NCBI GenBank assembly: GCA_902727945.1
Contig: CACVAV010000378.1
Span: 1 to 9,972, forward strand
Direction of reading: 5' to 3'
Origin: an uncultured Thiotrichaceae bacterium
GTDB taxonomy: Bacteria > Pseudomonadota > Gammaproteobacteria > Thiotrichales > Thiotrichaceae
Length of the DNA: 9,972 nucleotides
The notes beneath the pieces are model-generated. The model was not told the origin of the DNA and searched no databases. It saw only the letters and a program-made list of their open reading frames with translations. A program made the translations under genes and the position numbers. Positions 1 to 6,343 of the stretch are shown here, in pieces; the stretch's first letter is position 1, and every line of letters begins with the position of its first letter.

Positions 1-1164
1 GCGCGTGACGGCTCTGACTTATACCTGACAGCGGGCGCACCTCCGGCGGCTAAGTTTCAGGGGTCATTAAAAGCCTTAGCCAAAGACCGCATGACACCGG
101 AGCAATTGGAAACGATTGCCAATCAGTTGATGGATAAAGAACAACAAAAACAGTTTGAACAAAAACCGGAAATGAATCTGGCGGTAGATGAGGAAGGTAT
201 CGGGCGCTTCCGGGTCAATATATTTAAGCAACGCCACCATGTCGCGCTGGTTATCCGTAATATCAAAACAGAGATTCCGAATGCCGATGCATTGGGGCTG
301 CCACCGGTTCTGAAAGAAACCATTATGCAAAAGCGTGGCCTGATCCTGTTTGTAGGCGGCACCGGCTCCGGCAAATCGACCTCACTGGCAGCACTGATTG
401 ATTACCGCAACCGTAATGCTGATGGCCATATCATCACCATCGAAGACCCGATTGAATACGTGCACCCGCACCGCCGCTCTATCGTGAATCAGCGGGAAGT
501 GGGTGTGGATACCGATAGTTATGAGGATGCACTGAAGAACACCCTGCGGCAGGCTCCGGATGTGATTTTGATTGGTGAAATCCGCTCACGGGAAACCATG
601 GAACATGCGCTGGCCTTCGCTGAAACCGGCCATTTGTGTCTATCAACGCTGCACGCCAATAACTCTAATCAGGCATTAGACCGGATTATTAACTTCTTTC
701 CGGAGGAACGGCGTAACCAACTGTTAATGGACTTGTCGATGAACCTGCGTGGTTTCATCTCACAACGCCTGATCCCAACCATTGACGGTAAACGTACCGC
801 TGCCATTGAAATTTTGTTGGGTACCTCGACGATTACTGACCTGATTCATAAGGGTGATTTCGGCTCAATTAAAGAAATCATGGAGAAATCAGAAGAACTG
901 GGTATGCAGACGTTTGACAGTCACTTGTACCGTTTATACATGGAGCAGACTATTTCGTTGGCAGAAGCTCTGAGGAATTCTGATTCACCTAACAACCTGA
1001 AATTACGTATCAATTTATCTGCAAAGAAGCCCGTAGAGCCAGCAGCAGACGCAGATCCGGAACAGCCACAAACAGAAGGTACATCAAACACAGACTTATC
1101 GACTTTATCACTGGAACCGAAAGTTGAAGAAGAAGAGGAAGAAGATGAGCAGGCTCTTTTTTAA
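1..1164 (+). CDS. pilU: PilU, type IV pilus retraction ATPase (5' end cut by window)
   Basis: PilT/PilU-type hexameric ATPase acting at the cytoplasmic base of the type IV pilus; PilU helps PilT depolymerise pilin during retraction and twitching. The frame is open from base 1 and reads through GSDLYLTAGAPP, the start of the N-terminal domain, so the ATG at 91 is internal; by comparison with PilU proteins about a dozen residues are missing. Visible motifs are Walker A GGTGSGKST (355-381), IEDPIEY (Asp box), a Walker B-like segment ending IGEIRSRETM, and the His box STLHANN. The segments HIITIEDPIEYVHPH and AETGHLCLSTLHANN favour PilU over PilT. The C-terminus ends in an acidic VEEEEEEDEQ tail after a Pro/Glu/Thr-rich stretch, longer and more acidic than the core needs. 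Any pilT partner would lie upstream, outside the window. Family assignment is firm; PilU rather than a PilT paralogue is very likely. Confidence 0.95.
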   Translation, partial: ARDGSDLYLTAGAPPAAKFQGSLKALAKDRMTPEQLETIANQLMDKEQQKQFEQKPEMNLAVDEEGIGRFRVNIFKQRHHVALVIRNIKTEIPNADALGLPPVLKETIMQKRGLILFVGGTGSGKSTSLAALIDYRNRNADGHIITIEDPIEYVHPHRRSIVNQREVGVDTDSYEDALKNTLRQAPDVILIGEIRSRETMEHALAFAETGHLCLSTLHANNSNQALDRIINFFPEERRNQLLMDLSMNLRGFISQRLIPTIDGKRTAAIEILLGTSTITDLIHKGDFGSIKEIMEKSEELGMQTFDSHLYRLYMEQTISLAEALRNSDSPNNLKLRINLSAKKPVEPAADADPEQPQTEGTSNTDLSTLSLEPKVEEEEEEDEQALF

Positions 1165-1256
1165 ACCGGTAATATTCTGTATTGTCAGGCAAGTACGCAT
1201 GCAAAAGTTATCTGACATTCAACCACTCAAATCCTTGTTATAGCGGACTTTGGCTG

Positions 1257-1286
1257 TTGAACATGCTTAGCATGCTGCGTAGTAAT
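1257..1286 (+). promoter_or_regulatory. Possible sigma70-type promoter for the CDGSH gene
   Basis: TTGAAC at 1257-1262 and AGTAAT at 1281-1286 lie 18 bases apart, each matching 4 of 6 consensus positions, and about 27 bases before the ATG. A short palindrome, CATGCTTAGCATG (1262-1274), sits in the spacer and could be an operator. Found by eye; weak without mapping of the transcript start. Confidence 0.35.
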
Positions 1287-1312
1287 CATTTTTTATACAT
1301 GGAGGAAATAAC

Positions 1313-1546
1313 ATGAGCGACCCGATAAGAGCATCAGACACACCCTATGGCGTAGACGTTGAAGCGGGTAAATCCTACTTCTGGTGTTCCTGTGGTAAAA
1401 GTAGCAAACAACCCTTTTGTGATGGTGCGCATAAAGGCTCAGATTTTGCGCCGGTCAAGTATGAAGCGACTGAATCAAAGAAAGTCTTCTTCTGTGGCTG
1501 CAAAGCAACTGTCAACCAGCCTTTGTGTGATGGCAGTCATAAGTAA
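1313..1546 (+). CDS. CDGSH iron-sulfur domain protein, two clusters
   Basis: Small (77 aa) soluble protein with two mitoNEET-type CDGSH motifs, each expected to bind a [2Fe-2S] cluster through three Cys and one His. Motif 1 is CSCGKSSKQPFCDGAH, with ligands C25, C27, C36 and H40. Motif 2 is CGCKATVNQPLCDGSH, with ligands C61, C63, C72 and H76, one residue from the C-terminus. There is no membrane anchor, unlike animal mitoNEET. The start is supported by GGAGG eight bases before the ATG. The gene has no close partner: 148 bases separate it from pilU and 103 from the cytochrome b561 gene, so it is probably transcribed alone. In bacteria such proteins are linked to iron-sulfur or redox handling, but the partner of this one cannot be told from sequence. 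The domain call is firm; the role is open. Confidence 0.93.
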   Translation: MSDPIRASDTPYGVDVEAGKSYFWCSCGKSSKQPFCDGAHKGSDFAPVKYEATESKKVFFCGCKATVNQPLCDGSHK

Positions 1547-1612
1547 TATTTACATGCACATTATTTAACATTAACTAAATGTAATTTGTTACCGGAAACA
1601 CCCTCTGTTAAC

Positions 1613-1646
1613 TTAGTCGATTAACAAATATTTGTTAGTCGACTAA
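1613..1646. promoter_or_regulatory. 34-bp palindrome before cytochrome b561 gene, likely operator
   Basis: The two halves are complementary at 16 of 17 positions; the exception is a T/G pair at 1621/1638. It is built of two 12-mers, TTAGTCGATTAA (1613-1624) and TTAGTCGACTAA (1635-1646), each a palindrome or nearly so, around the palindrome CAAATATTTG (1625-1634). The 12-mers start 22 bp apart, two helical turns, so two dimeric repressors could bind one face. It ends 3 bases before the ATG at 1650, where a ribosome binding site would be. The architecture suits a MarR/TetR/Rrf2-size dimer, but the regulator is unknown. Confidence 0.6.
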
Positions 1647-1649
1647 AAT

Positions 1650-2213
1650 ATGCCTTCAAACCAATGGCTTAATACAAAAAACCGTTTTGGTAGGGTGTCT
1701 ATCTTCCTGCATTGGCTGATGGCTATCGTGTTGACAGGCCTGTATTTATCAGGACTCTACATGGTTGACCTGGGTTATTACGACCCTTGGTATCATGACT
1801 CTTTGAGCATCCATAAAGCCGTTGGTATTTTAGCAGCCATTTTACTGGTCATTCGCTACCTATGGGTACGCCTGCAACCACGTCCGATGCACCTGAATCC
1901 TAATAACTCCGTAAATACCCTTATGGCTAAGGGGGCACATGCGCTGCTTTACCTGTCAATGTTTGTGCTGATGATCAGTGGTTATCTGATTTCCACTGCC
2001 AAAGGACAAGGCATTGATGTATTCGGTGCATTTGAGTTCCCGGCATTACTAGCGGACAGTGCTGAACGTGGCGAACTAGCGGGTGATATACATGAACTGG
2101 TGGCGACCGGATTTATTATATTAGTAGGGCTGCACACAGCGGCTTCGCTACTACACCATTTTGTATTTAAAGATAACACGCTACTGAGAATGCTGCGTGT
2201 CTTGAAATCCTGA
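1650..2213 (+). CDS. Cytochrome b561 family protein (CybB/YceJ-like)
   Basis: Di-heme b-type cytochrome of the inner membrane, of the bacterial CybB/YceJ type, which passes electrons from the quinol pool. At 187 aa it has the usual size. Four hydrophobic helices are visible, near residues 17-39, 54-73, 96-116 and 148-171. Candidate heme ligands are the conserved H21 (FLHW), H55 (IHK), H148 (DIHEL) and H162 (GLHT). The opening NRFGRVSIFLHW is typical of the family and supports the start at 1650, but no Shine-Dalgarno sequence precedes it because a palindrome occupies 1613-1646. yceI follows after 47 bases with its own ribosome site; the same pairing occurs in E. coli (yceJ-yceI), which suggests one operon and a shared job, possibly with a lipid-like quinone ligand. 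Electron donor and acceptor are unknown. Confidence 0.92.
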   Translation: MPSNQWLNTKNRFGRVSIFLHWLMAIVLTGLYLSGLYMVDLGYYDPWYHDSLSIHKAVGILAAILLVIRYLWVRLQPRPMHLNPNNSVNTLMAKGAHALLYLSMFVLMISGYLISTAKGQGIDVFGAFEFPALLADSAERGELAGDIHELVATGFIILVGLHTAASLLHHFVFKDNTLLRMLRVLKS

Positions 2214-2260
2214 ACACACTGAATTTAATTTACAAAAATTATTAGCAAAGGAAAAACACA

Positions 2261-2842
2261 ATGAAAATGAAAACCGTCGCACTTTCACTATTACTGGCAT
2301 CAGGCTTATCCGCTAGTCAGTGGGCATTAGCCGATGACTACAAACTGGACATTAAAGGCATGCATTCCTTTGTTCAGTTCCGTATTCAACATCTGGGTTA
2401 CAGCTGGTTGTATGGCCGCTTCAATGACTTCGATGGTCAGTTCAGTTATGACGAAAATGCACCGGAAAAAGCGGCGGTTAATGTCAGTATCAAAACCACC
2501 AGTGTTGACTCGAACCATGCTGAACGTGATAAGCACTTACGCGGTGAAGATTTTCTCAATGTCGATGAGTTTCCGGAAGCCACCTTTAAAAGCACAGCCT
2601 ACAAGCCAGGTAGCGATGGCAAAGCTACGCTTGAAGGTGATCTGACACTGCATGGTGTAACTAAACCAGTAACATTGGCTGTGGAAGAAGTGGGTGCAGG
2701 CAAAGATCCGTGGGGTGGTTTCCGGCGCGGCTTTATCGGTACCACAACCTTTGCGCTGGCTGACTTTGGTATAGACTACAACCTCGGCCCGGCTTCCAAA
2801 GAGGTTGAATTGACACTGTCAGTTGAAGGCATCAAGCAATAG
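2261..2842 (+). CDS. yceI: YceI family periplasmic lipid-binding protein
   Basis: YceI-domain protein, a lipocalin-like barrel known in related proteins to hold polyisoprenoid or quinone-like molecules. The first 24 residues form a Sec signal peptide (MKMK, then a hydrophobic stretch) with likely cleavage at ALA/DDY, so the protein is periplasmic and about 169 aa when mature. Family signatures are HSFVQFRIQHLGYSWLYGRF near the mature N-terminus, the segment SVDSNHAERDKHLRGEDFL, FPEATFKS, and the late repeat of LEGDLTLHGVTKPVTL. The end, FGIDYNLGPASKEVELTLSVEG, is also typical. A good ribosome site (AAAGGA) lies 8 to 9 bases before the ATG. It follows the cytochrome b561 gene at 47 bases and is followed by a strong terminator, so it closes that operon. 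The family call is firm; the ligand cannot be read from the sequence. Confidence 0.95.
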   Translation: MKMKTVALSLLLASGLSASQWALADDYKLDIKGMHSFVQFRIQHLGYSWLYGRFNDFDGQFSYDENAPEKAAVNVSIKTTSVDSNHAERDKHLRGEDFLNVDEFPEATFKSTAYKPGSDGKATLEGDLTLHGVTKPVTLAVEEVGAGKDPWGGFRRGFIGTTTFALADFGIDYNLGPASKEVELTLSVEGIKQ

Positions 2843-2894
2843 ACACTATCCCACACAAGTAAACGGTAAGTACGCATGTAAAGGTGACCGAATA

Positions 2895-2938
2895 TTTAAA
2901 AGCTCAGACCCTCTACATAGAGGGTCTGAGCTTTTAAA
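2895..2938. terminator. Strong, probably bidirectional intrinsic terminator after yceI
   Basis: Perfect 21-bp inverted repeat (2895-2915 with 2918-2938) with a tiny loop. The stem core GCTCAGACCCTCT is GC-rich and is flanked by AAAA on the left and TTTT on the right, as expected for termination on either strand. It starts 52 bases after the yceI stop and separates that operon from hemH. Confidence 0.88.
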
Positions 2939-3018
2939 AACATTTGCCACGCCGCTAAGTGTTTATTTCTTCCCGCCCTGCGTTTATGCTTGCCCCCGAC
3001 GCAACGAGAGAAATAAAT

Positions 3019-4131
3019 ATGGCCCGTTTTTTGAGTGAAAAAGATTACTTTCATGGTAAAGCTGAAAGTACAGGTATCCTGCTGGTCAACCTTGGCACAC
3101 CGGATGCTCCCGACGCACCTTCCCTGCGTCGTTATTTAAAAGAATTTTTGTCTGACCCACGGGTGGTGGAAATTCCGCGCCTGATTTGGTATCCCATACT
3201 TTATGGTGCAATTCTCACCAAACGCCCGGCAGAAAGTGCAAAAAAATATGCAGGTGTCTGGGAAGAAGAAGGCTCACCCTTACTGGTTATTTCCCGGAAA
3301 CAACAGCAAGCTTTGCAAAAAGAAATGGAGATCCGCTTTAACGGGCCGGTCAAGGTTCATCTGGCCATGCGATATGGCACGCCGTCGATTAATGATGCGT
3401 TGCTACAAATGAAACAGGAAGGCGTGCGCCGTTTGTTGGTATTGCCTTTGTATCCCCAATATTGTGCGGCAACCACAGCGACGACCATCGAAGCCGTTTA
3501 CGATGAACTAAAAAAGTGGCGCTGGCTGCCTGAACTGCGTCAGATTAATCACTATCATGATCACCCCGCCTATATTGATGCACTGGCTCAAAGTCTTCAG
3601 GATCACTGGAGGCAACACGAGCGTGCTGAACTACTAGTCATGTCGTTTCACGGCATCCCCAAACGTAACCTGACATTGGGTGATCCGTATTTCTGTGAAT
3701 GCCAGGCAACAGCCCGCTTGCTGGCAAAAAAGCTTAATTTAAAGCCAGAACAGTATCGGGTGACTTTCCAGTCACGGTTTGGTAAAGCTGAATGGTTACA
3801 ACCCTATACCGACAAAACCCTGCAAGCTTTACCCGCAGAAGGCACTAAATCCGTTGAGATAATTTGCCCCGGTTTTGCAGCAGACTGCCTTGAAACACTG
3901 GAAGAAATTCAGGAAGAAAACCGTGAGTATTTTATGGAGGCCGGTGGTGAAAGCTATACCTATGTGCCTGCATTAAATGACAGTCAGGAACATATCAAGG
4001 CAATTGCCGATTTGATCCAGCAGCATACACAAGGCTGGAAAGAAACCTCGCCCGACTGGAGCAGACAAGCTCAGCAAAAACAGTCAGAAACCAGTAAAGA
4101 ACAAGCCATCAAATTAGGGGCAAAACAATGA
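3019..4131 (+). CDS. hemH: Ferrochelatase (protoheme ferro-lyase)
   Basis: Inserts ferrous iron into protoporphyrin IX, the last step of protoheme synthesis, at the cytoplasmic face of the inner membrane. With the start at 3019 the protein has 370 aa. Family motifs in order: GILLVNLGTPDAP (19-31), RYLKEFLSDPRVVE, GSPLL, LAMRYGTPS, LPLYPQY (142-148), SFHGIPKR with the catalytic His at 211, GDPY, FQSRFG (250-255), and CPGFAADCLETLEEI with the acidic metal/proton residue E292. An in-frame ATG at 2959 exists, but it would add 20 residues without family likeness and begins close to the terminator; GAGAG before 3019 favours the shorter form. The last 30 residues (Gln/Ser/Lys-rich) extend past the core and may be disordered. 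The stop overlaps the next gene's start (ATGA), so the two are translationally coupled. Very secure. Confidence 0.96.
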   Translation: MARFLSEKDYFHGKAESTGILLVNLGTPDAPDAPSLRRYLKEFLSDPRVVEIPRLIWYPILYGAILTKRPAESAKKYAGVWEEEGSPLLVISRKQQQALQKEMEIRFNGPVKVHLAMRYGTPSINDALLQMKQEGVRRLLVLPLYPQYCAATTATTIEAVYDELKKWRWLPELRQINHYHDHPAYIDALAQSLQDHWRQHERAELLVMSFHGIPKRNLTLGDPYFCECQATARLLAKKLNLKPEQYRVTFQSRFGKAEWLQPYTDKTLQALPAEGTKSVEIICPGFAADCLETLEEIQEENREYFMEAGGESYTYVPALNDSQEHIKAIADLIQQHTQGWKETSPDWSRQAQQKQSETSKEQAIKLGAKQ

Positions 4132-4895
4132 CCTTAAAATGCAGCGGTCAGGTAGGGCTGATTCTTATTGGTAATGAACTGCTGAATGGTTCCCGGCAAG
4201 ACAAACATTTGCAGGCTGTGATCAGCATGCTCAAGCAACGAGGCCTCGATTTAGCCTGGGTACGCATGTTAGGTGATGAACCCACTTTATTGATTGAGAC
4301 GTTTCGTCAAACGATGCAAACCAATGACATTGTCTTCAGTTTTGGCGGCATCGGTGCCACACCTGATGACCTGACACGTCAGTGCTCAGCCGAAGCGGCG
4401 GGTGTACGTTTACTACGCCACCCGCAACTGACCACCCTACTGGAAAAACAGTTTGGTGAAGAAGCTTATCCACAACGTATCAAAATGGCTGAGTTGCCTG
4501 ATGGCGCTACGCTGATTCCTAACCCGATCAATAGTGTGGCGGGCTATAAATACCTGAATCACCATTTTGTCCCGGGCTTTCCCAGCATGGCCTGGCCAAT
4601 GGTGGAATGGTCACTCGATACACATTACAACCGGCACTTTGATAACACACCACCGGTTGAACAACGTTGGATTCTGCGTAGCGTACGGGAAAGCGACCTT
4701 ATCCCGATGATGGAAGAGTTGCTCGCCGGCTTTCCGGCAATCAGCCTGTCCAGCCTACCCAGTACGACTCAAAGTAGTCAGATCGACTTTGGCCTGAAGG
4801 GCAAACAAAATGCTGTAGATGAAGCGGGTGCATGGTTTGTAAAGTGGCTGGATAAAGAACAGATTGATTACACAGCAGCTCAGCTAACGGGTTAG
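4128..4895 (+). CDS. CinA N-terminal / MoCF-like (molybdopterin-binding fold) protein
   Basis: Matches the N-terminal domain of CinA, a fold shared with MoaB/MogA/MoeA molybdopterin-binding proteins. Visible signatures are GLILIGNELLNGSRQDKH (10-27) and SFGGIGATPDDLTRQ (71-85), the glycine-rich loop that binds the pterin or nucleotide in this fold, then LIPNPINSVAGY and FVPGFPSMAW. At 255 aa it lacks the C-terminal PncC-like nicotinamide-nucleotide amidase domain of full CinA (about 400 aa); it is not broken, since the frame closes cleanly just before the next gene. Its ATG overlaps the hemH stop by 4 bases and the acyltransferase follows after 6 bases, so the three are co-transcribed. Stand-alone members are often annotated competence/damage-inducible protein A, but their substrate is not settled. 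In related full-length CinA this fold carries an ADP-ribose pyrophosphatase activity; whether this protein does is unknown. Confidence 0.88.
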   Translation: MTLKCSGQVGLILIGNELLNGSRQDKHLQAVISMLKQRGLDLAWVRMLGDEPTLLIETFRQTMQTNDIVFSFGGIGATPDDLTRQCSAEAAGVRLLRHPQLTTLLEKQFGEEAYPQRIKMAELPDGATLIPNPINSVAGYKYLNHHFVPGFPSMAWPMVEWSLDTHYNRHFDNTPPVEQRWILRSVRESDLIPMMEELLAGFPAISLSSLPSTTQSSQIDFGLKGKQNAVDEAGAWFVKWLDKEQIDYTAAQLTG

Positions 4896-4901
4896 TCTGT
4901 C

Positions 4902-5846
4902 GTGAAAACCGCCACTGATAATGCCTTCGATAAAAACCTGCTGCACCCACGTTACTGGGCTACCTGGTTTGGTTTGGGCGGTTTTTGGCTACTTGCCTGG
5001 CTACCCTGGAAGGCACGGCATTGCTTAGGAGATAAAATAGGCGCTTATATTTACCGCAAAAATACCAAACGACGGCATATTGTACTGAGTAATTTGCGGG
5101 CCTGCTTCCCTGAATTGACTGACCATGAACATAATGAGCTGGCACAGCAAACTATGCGTGAATATGCCTGTGCTTTACTGGATTACAGTATGTTATTTTT
5201 CCGTTCCCGCCAGTGGCTTGCACAACACATGATTATTGAGGGCCAGGACAAACTGGATGATGCTCTGGCACAAGACAAAAATATCATGCTGCTGCTGGGG
5301 CACTCCGTCTGGCTTGAATTCGCCCCTCTCACTATCGGCCAGCATTATTCAGCTTACGGCTCTTACAAACCCTTCAAAAATGCTGTGTTTAACTGGCTGA
5401 TTGCCCGCAGTCGCTTAAAGGATGTGGAATTTGTCATTGCCCGTGAAGAAGGCATGATTAAACTGGTGCGGGCGATGAAACCGGGACGCATGTTATTTTT
5501 CCTGCCGGATCAGGATCATGGCTCCAAACATTCCGTTTTTGCACCTTTTTTCGGGAAGCCTAAAGCAACCCTCACCACCCCGGCCCGTATAGCAAAGTTG
5601 GGTAAAGCGAGTTGTTTTCCTGTCATGACATTCTTCGACCATAATAGCGGAAAATACAAAACCGTGATTGGCAACTCATTAGAAGCATTCGGACAAGGCA
5701 CTGCTGAACAAGATGCTATCACTATGAATGAAAGCTTCGAGGAACTCATAGCTCTTCACCCTGAACAGTATATGTGGCTACTTAAATTTTTTCGTACTAC
5801 TCAGCATCAAACTGAAGGTTTATACACAGAATTAACAACTGGTTAG
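4902..5846 (+). CDS. LpxL/HtrB-family lipid A biosynthesis acyltransferase
   Basis: Inner-membrane late acyltransferase that adds a secondary acyl chain (usually lauroyl or similar) from acyl-ACP to the Kdo2-lipid A precursor. At 314 aa it has the usual size. Motifs: the N-terminal HPRYWATWFGLGGFWLLAWLP with the membrane helix (near 15-35), the catalytic H-x4-E (H134, E139 in GHSVWLE), the substrate-site YKPFKN (155-160), and LPDQDHGSKHSVFAPFFG (201-218), which is highly characteristic. The end reads YMWLLKFFRT, near the usual WxxKRFK. The start is a GTG with only a poor ribosome site, 6 bases after the previous stop, so it probably relies on coupling. Its stop codon overlaps that of the convergent GNAT gene. 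Family assignment is firm; LpxL rather than LpxM or LpxP cannot be fixed by eye, so no symbol is given. Confidence 0.92.
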   Translation: MKTATDNAFDKNLLHPRYWATWFGLGGFWLLAWLPWKARHCLGDKIGAYIYRKNTKRRHIVLSNLRACFPELTDHEHNELAQQTMREYACALLDYSMLFFRSRQWLAQHMIIEGQDKLDDALAQDKNIMLLLGHSVWLEFAPLTIGQHYSAYGSYKPFKNAVFNWLIARSRLKDVEFVIAREEGMIKLVRAMKPGRMLFFLPDQDHGSKHSVFAPFFGKPKATLTTPARIAKLGKASCFPVMTFFDHNSGKYKTVIGNSLEAFGQGTAEQDAITMNESFEELIALHPEQYMWLLKFFRTTQHQTEGLYTELTTG

Positions 5847-6328
5847 TTATTCAGTTTATCAATAAGTTTTAAAGCATGTTCTGAAATAAGGTTCAGTGCT
5901 TTTACCGGCTGATTCTGATAATCAAATTCAAACTCACCCACCACTTTAAAACCAAGATTTTGATATAAACCAAGTGCAGGCAGGTTAGATTTCACAACGG
6001 TCAGAGTAGCTATATTTTTTCGCAACCCCATGACAAAATCAATCAACCTCAGACCTATACGTTGACCCTGATAATCAGGATCAACGTATAGCCAAATAAT
6101 TTTTTCATCCTGGTACCCAACAAAACCTTTTATCTCACCGTCATCAAAAACAAAAATATCCGAAGCATGAAACAAGTCCAGCAGAACCGGACTATCCAAT
6201 AAATATTCAGGAGGAAATTTAACCACTTCACCTGCATACTCAGCAGCATGGGACAAGTCATAGATCTCAGTTACCCGCTCAAAATCCACAGATACGAATG
6301 GGCGGATAACTCCAGTATTGGTTGCCAT
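5843..6328 (-). CDS. GNAT-family N-acetyltransferase, last gene of the T3SS operon
   Basis: 161-aa protein with a GNAT fold, expected to move an acetyl group from acetyl-CoA to an amine. Motif A is IWLYVDPDYQGQRIGLRLI (78-96), with the pyrophosphate loop QGQRIG (87-92). Motif B is NLPALGLYQNLGFKVVGEF (115-133), with N115 and Y122, the usual acid/base tyrosine position. There is no signal peptide or membrane helix. Translation begins at an ATG with AAGGAG 8 bases upstream, and the first two bases of that site belong to the sctJ stop codon, so it is co-transcribed and probably translationally coupled with sctJ. It is not a standard T3SS gene. It could be a passenger, a modifier of a T3SS protein or an exported effector; the sequence gives no substrate. 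Its stop overlaps that of the lipid A acyltransferase on the other strand. Confidence 0.87.
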   Translation of the reverse strand: MATNTGVIRPFVSVDFERVTEIYDLSHAAEYAGEVVKFPPEYLLDSPVLLDLFHASDIFVFDDGEIKGFVGYQDEKIIWLYVDPDYQGQRIGLRLIDFVMGLRKNIATLTVVKSNLPALGLYQNLGFKVVGEFEFDYQNQPVKALNLISEHALKLIDKLNN

Positions 6329-6336
6329 AAAATAGA

Positions 6337-6343
6337 CTCCTTA
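6337..6343 (-). promoter_or_regulatory. GNAT ribosome binding site overlapping sctJ stop codon
   Basis: On the - strand the sctJ stop TAA (6343-6341) runs directly into GGAG, giving AAGGAG (6342-6337), a near-perfect Shine-Dalgarno sequence 8 bases before the GNAT ATG. A ribosome ending sctJ translation would sit on the start site of the next gene. This is the main evidence that the GNAT gene belongs to the T3SS operon. Confidence 0.85.

Noticed and set aside
91..93. ATG at 91 as the true pilU start
   Set aside because: The frame is open to base 1 and the upstream codons encode GSDLYLTAGAPP, a conserved part of the PilT/PilU N-terminal domain.
1141..1164. GAA/GAG-rich stretch at the pilU end as a repeat element
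   Set aside because: It is in frame and simply encodes the acidic C-terminal tail; nothing suggests an independent repeat.
2959..3018. Longer ferrochelatase start at 2959
   Set aside because: The added 20 residues show no ferrochelatase likeness, and the ATG at 3019 has a GAGAG ribosome site and gives the usual length.
2823..3038. A + strand open frame of 71 codons between yceI and hemH
   Set aside because: It begins inside yceI in another frame, runs through the 21-bp terminator stem, overlaps the hemH start and has no ribosome site.
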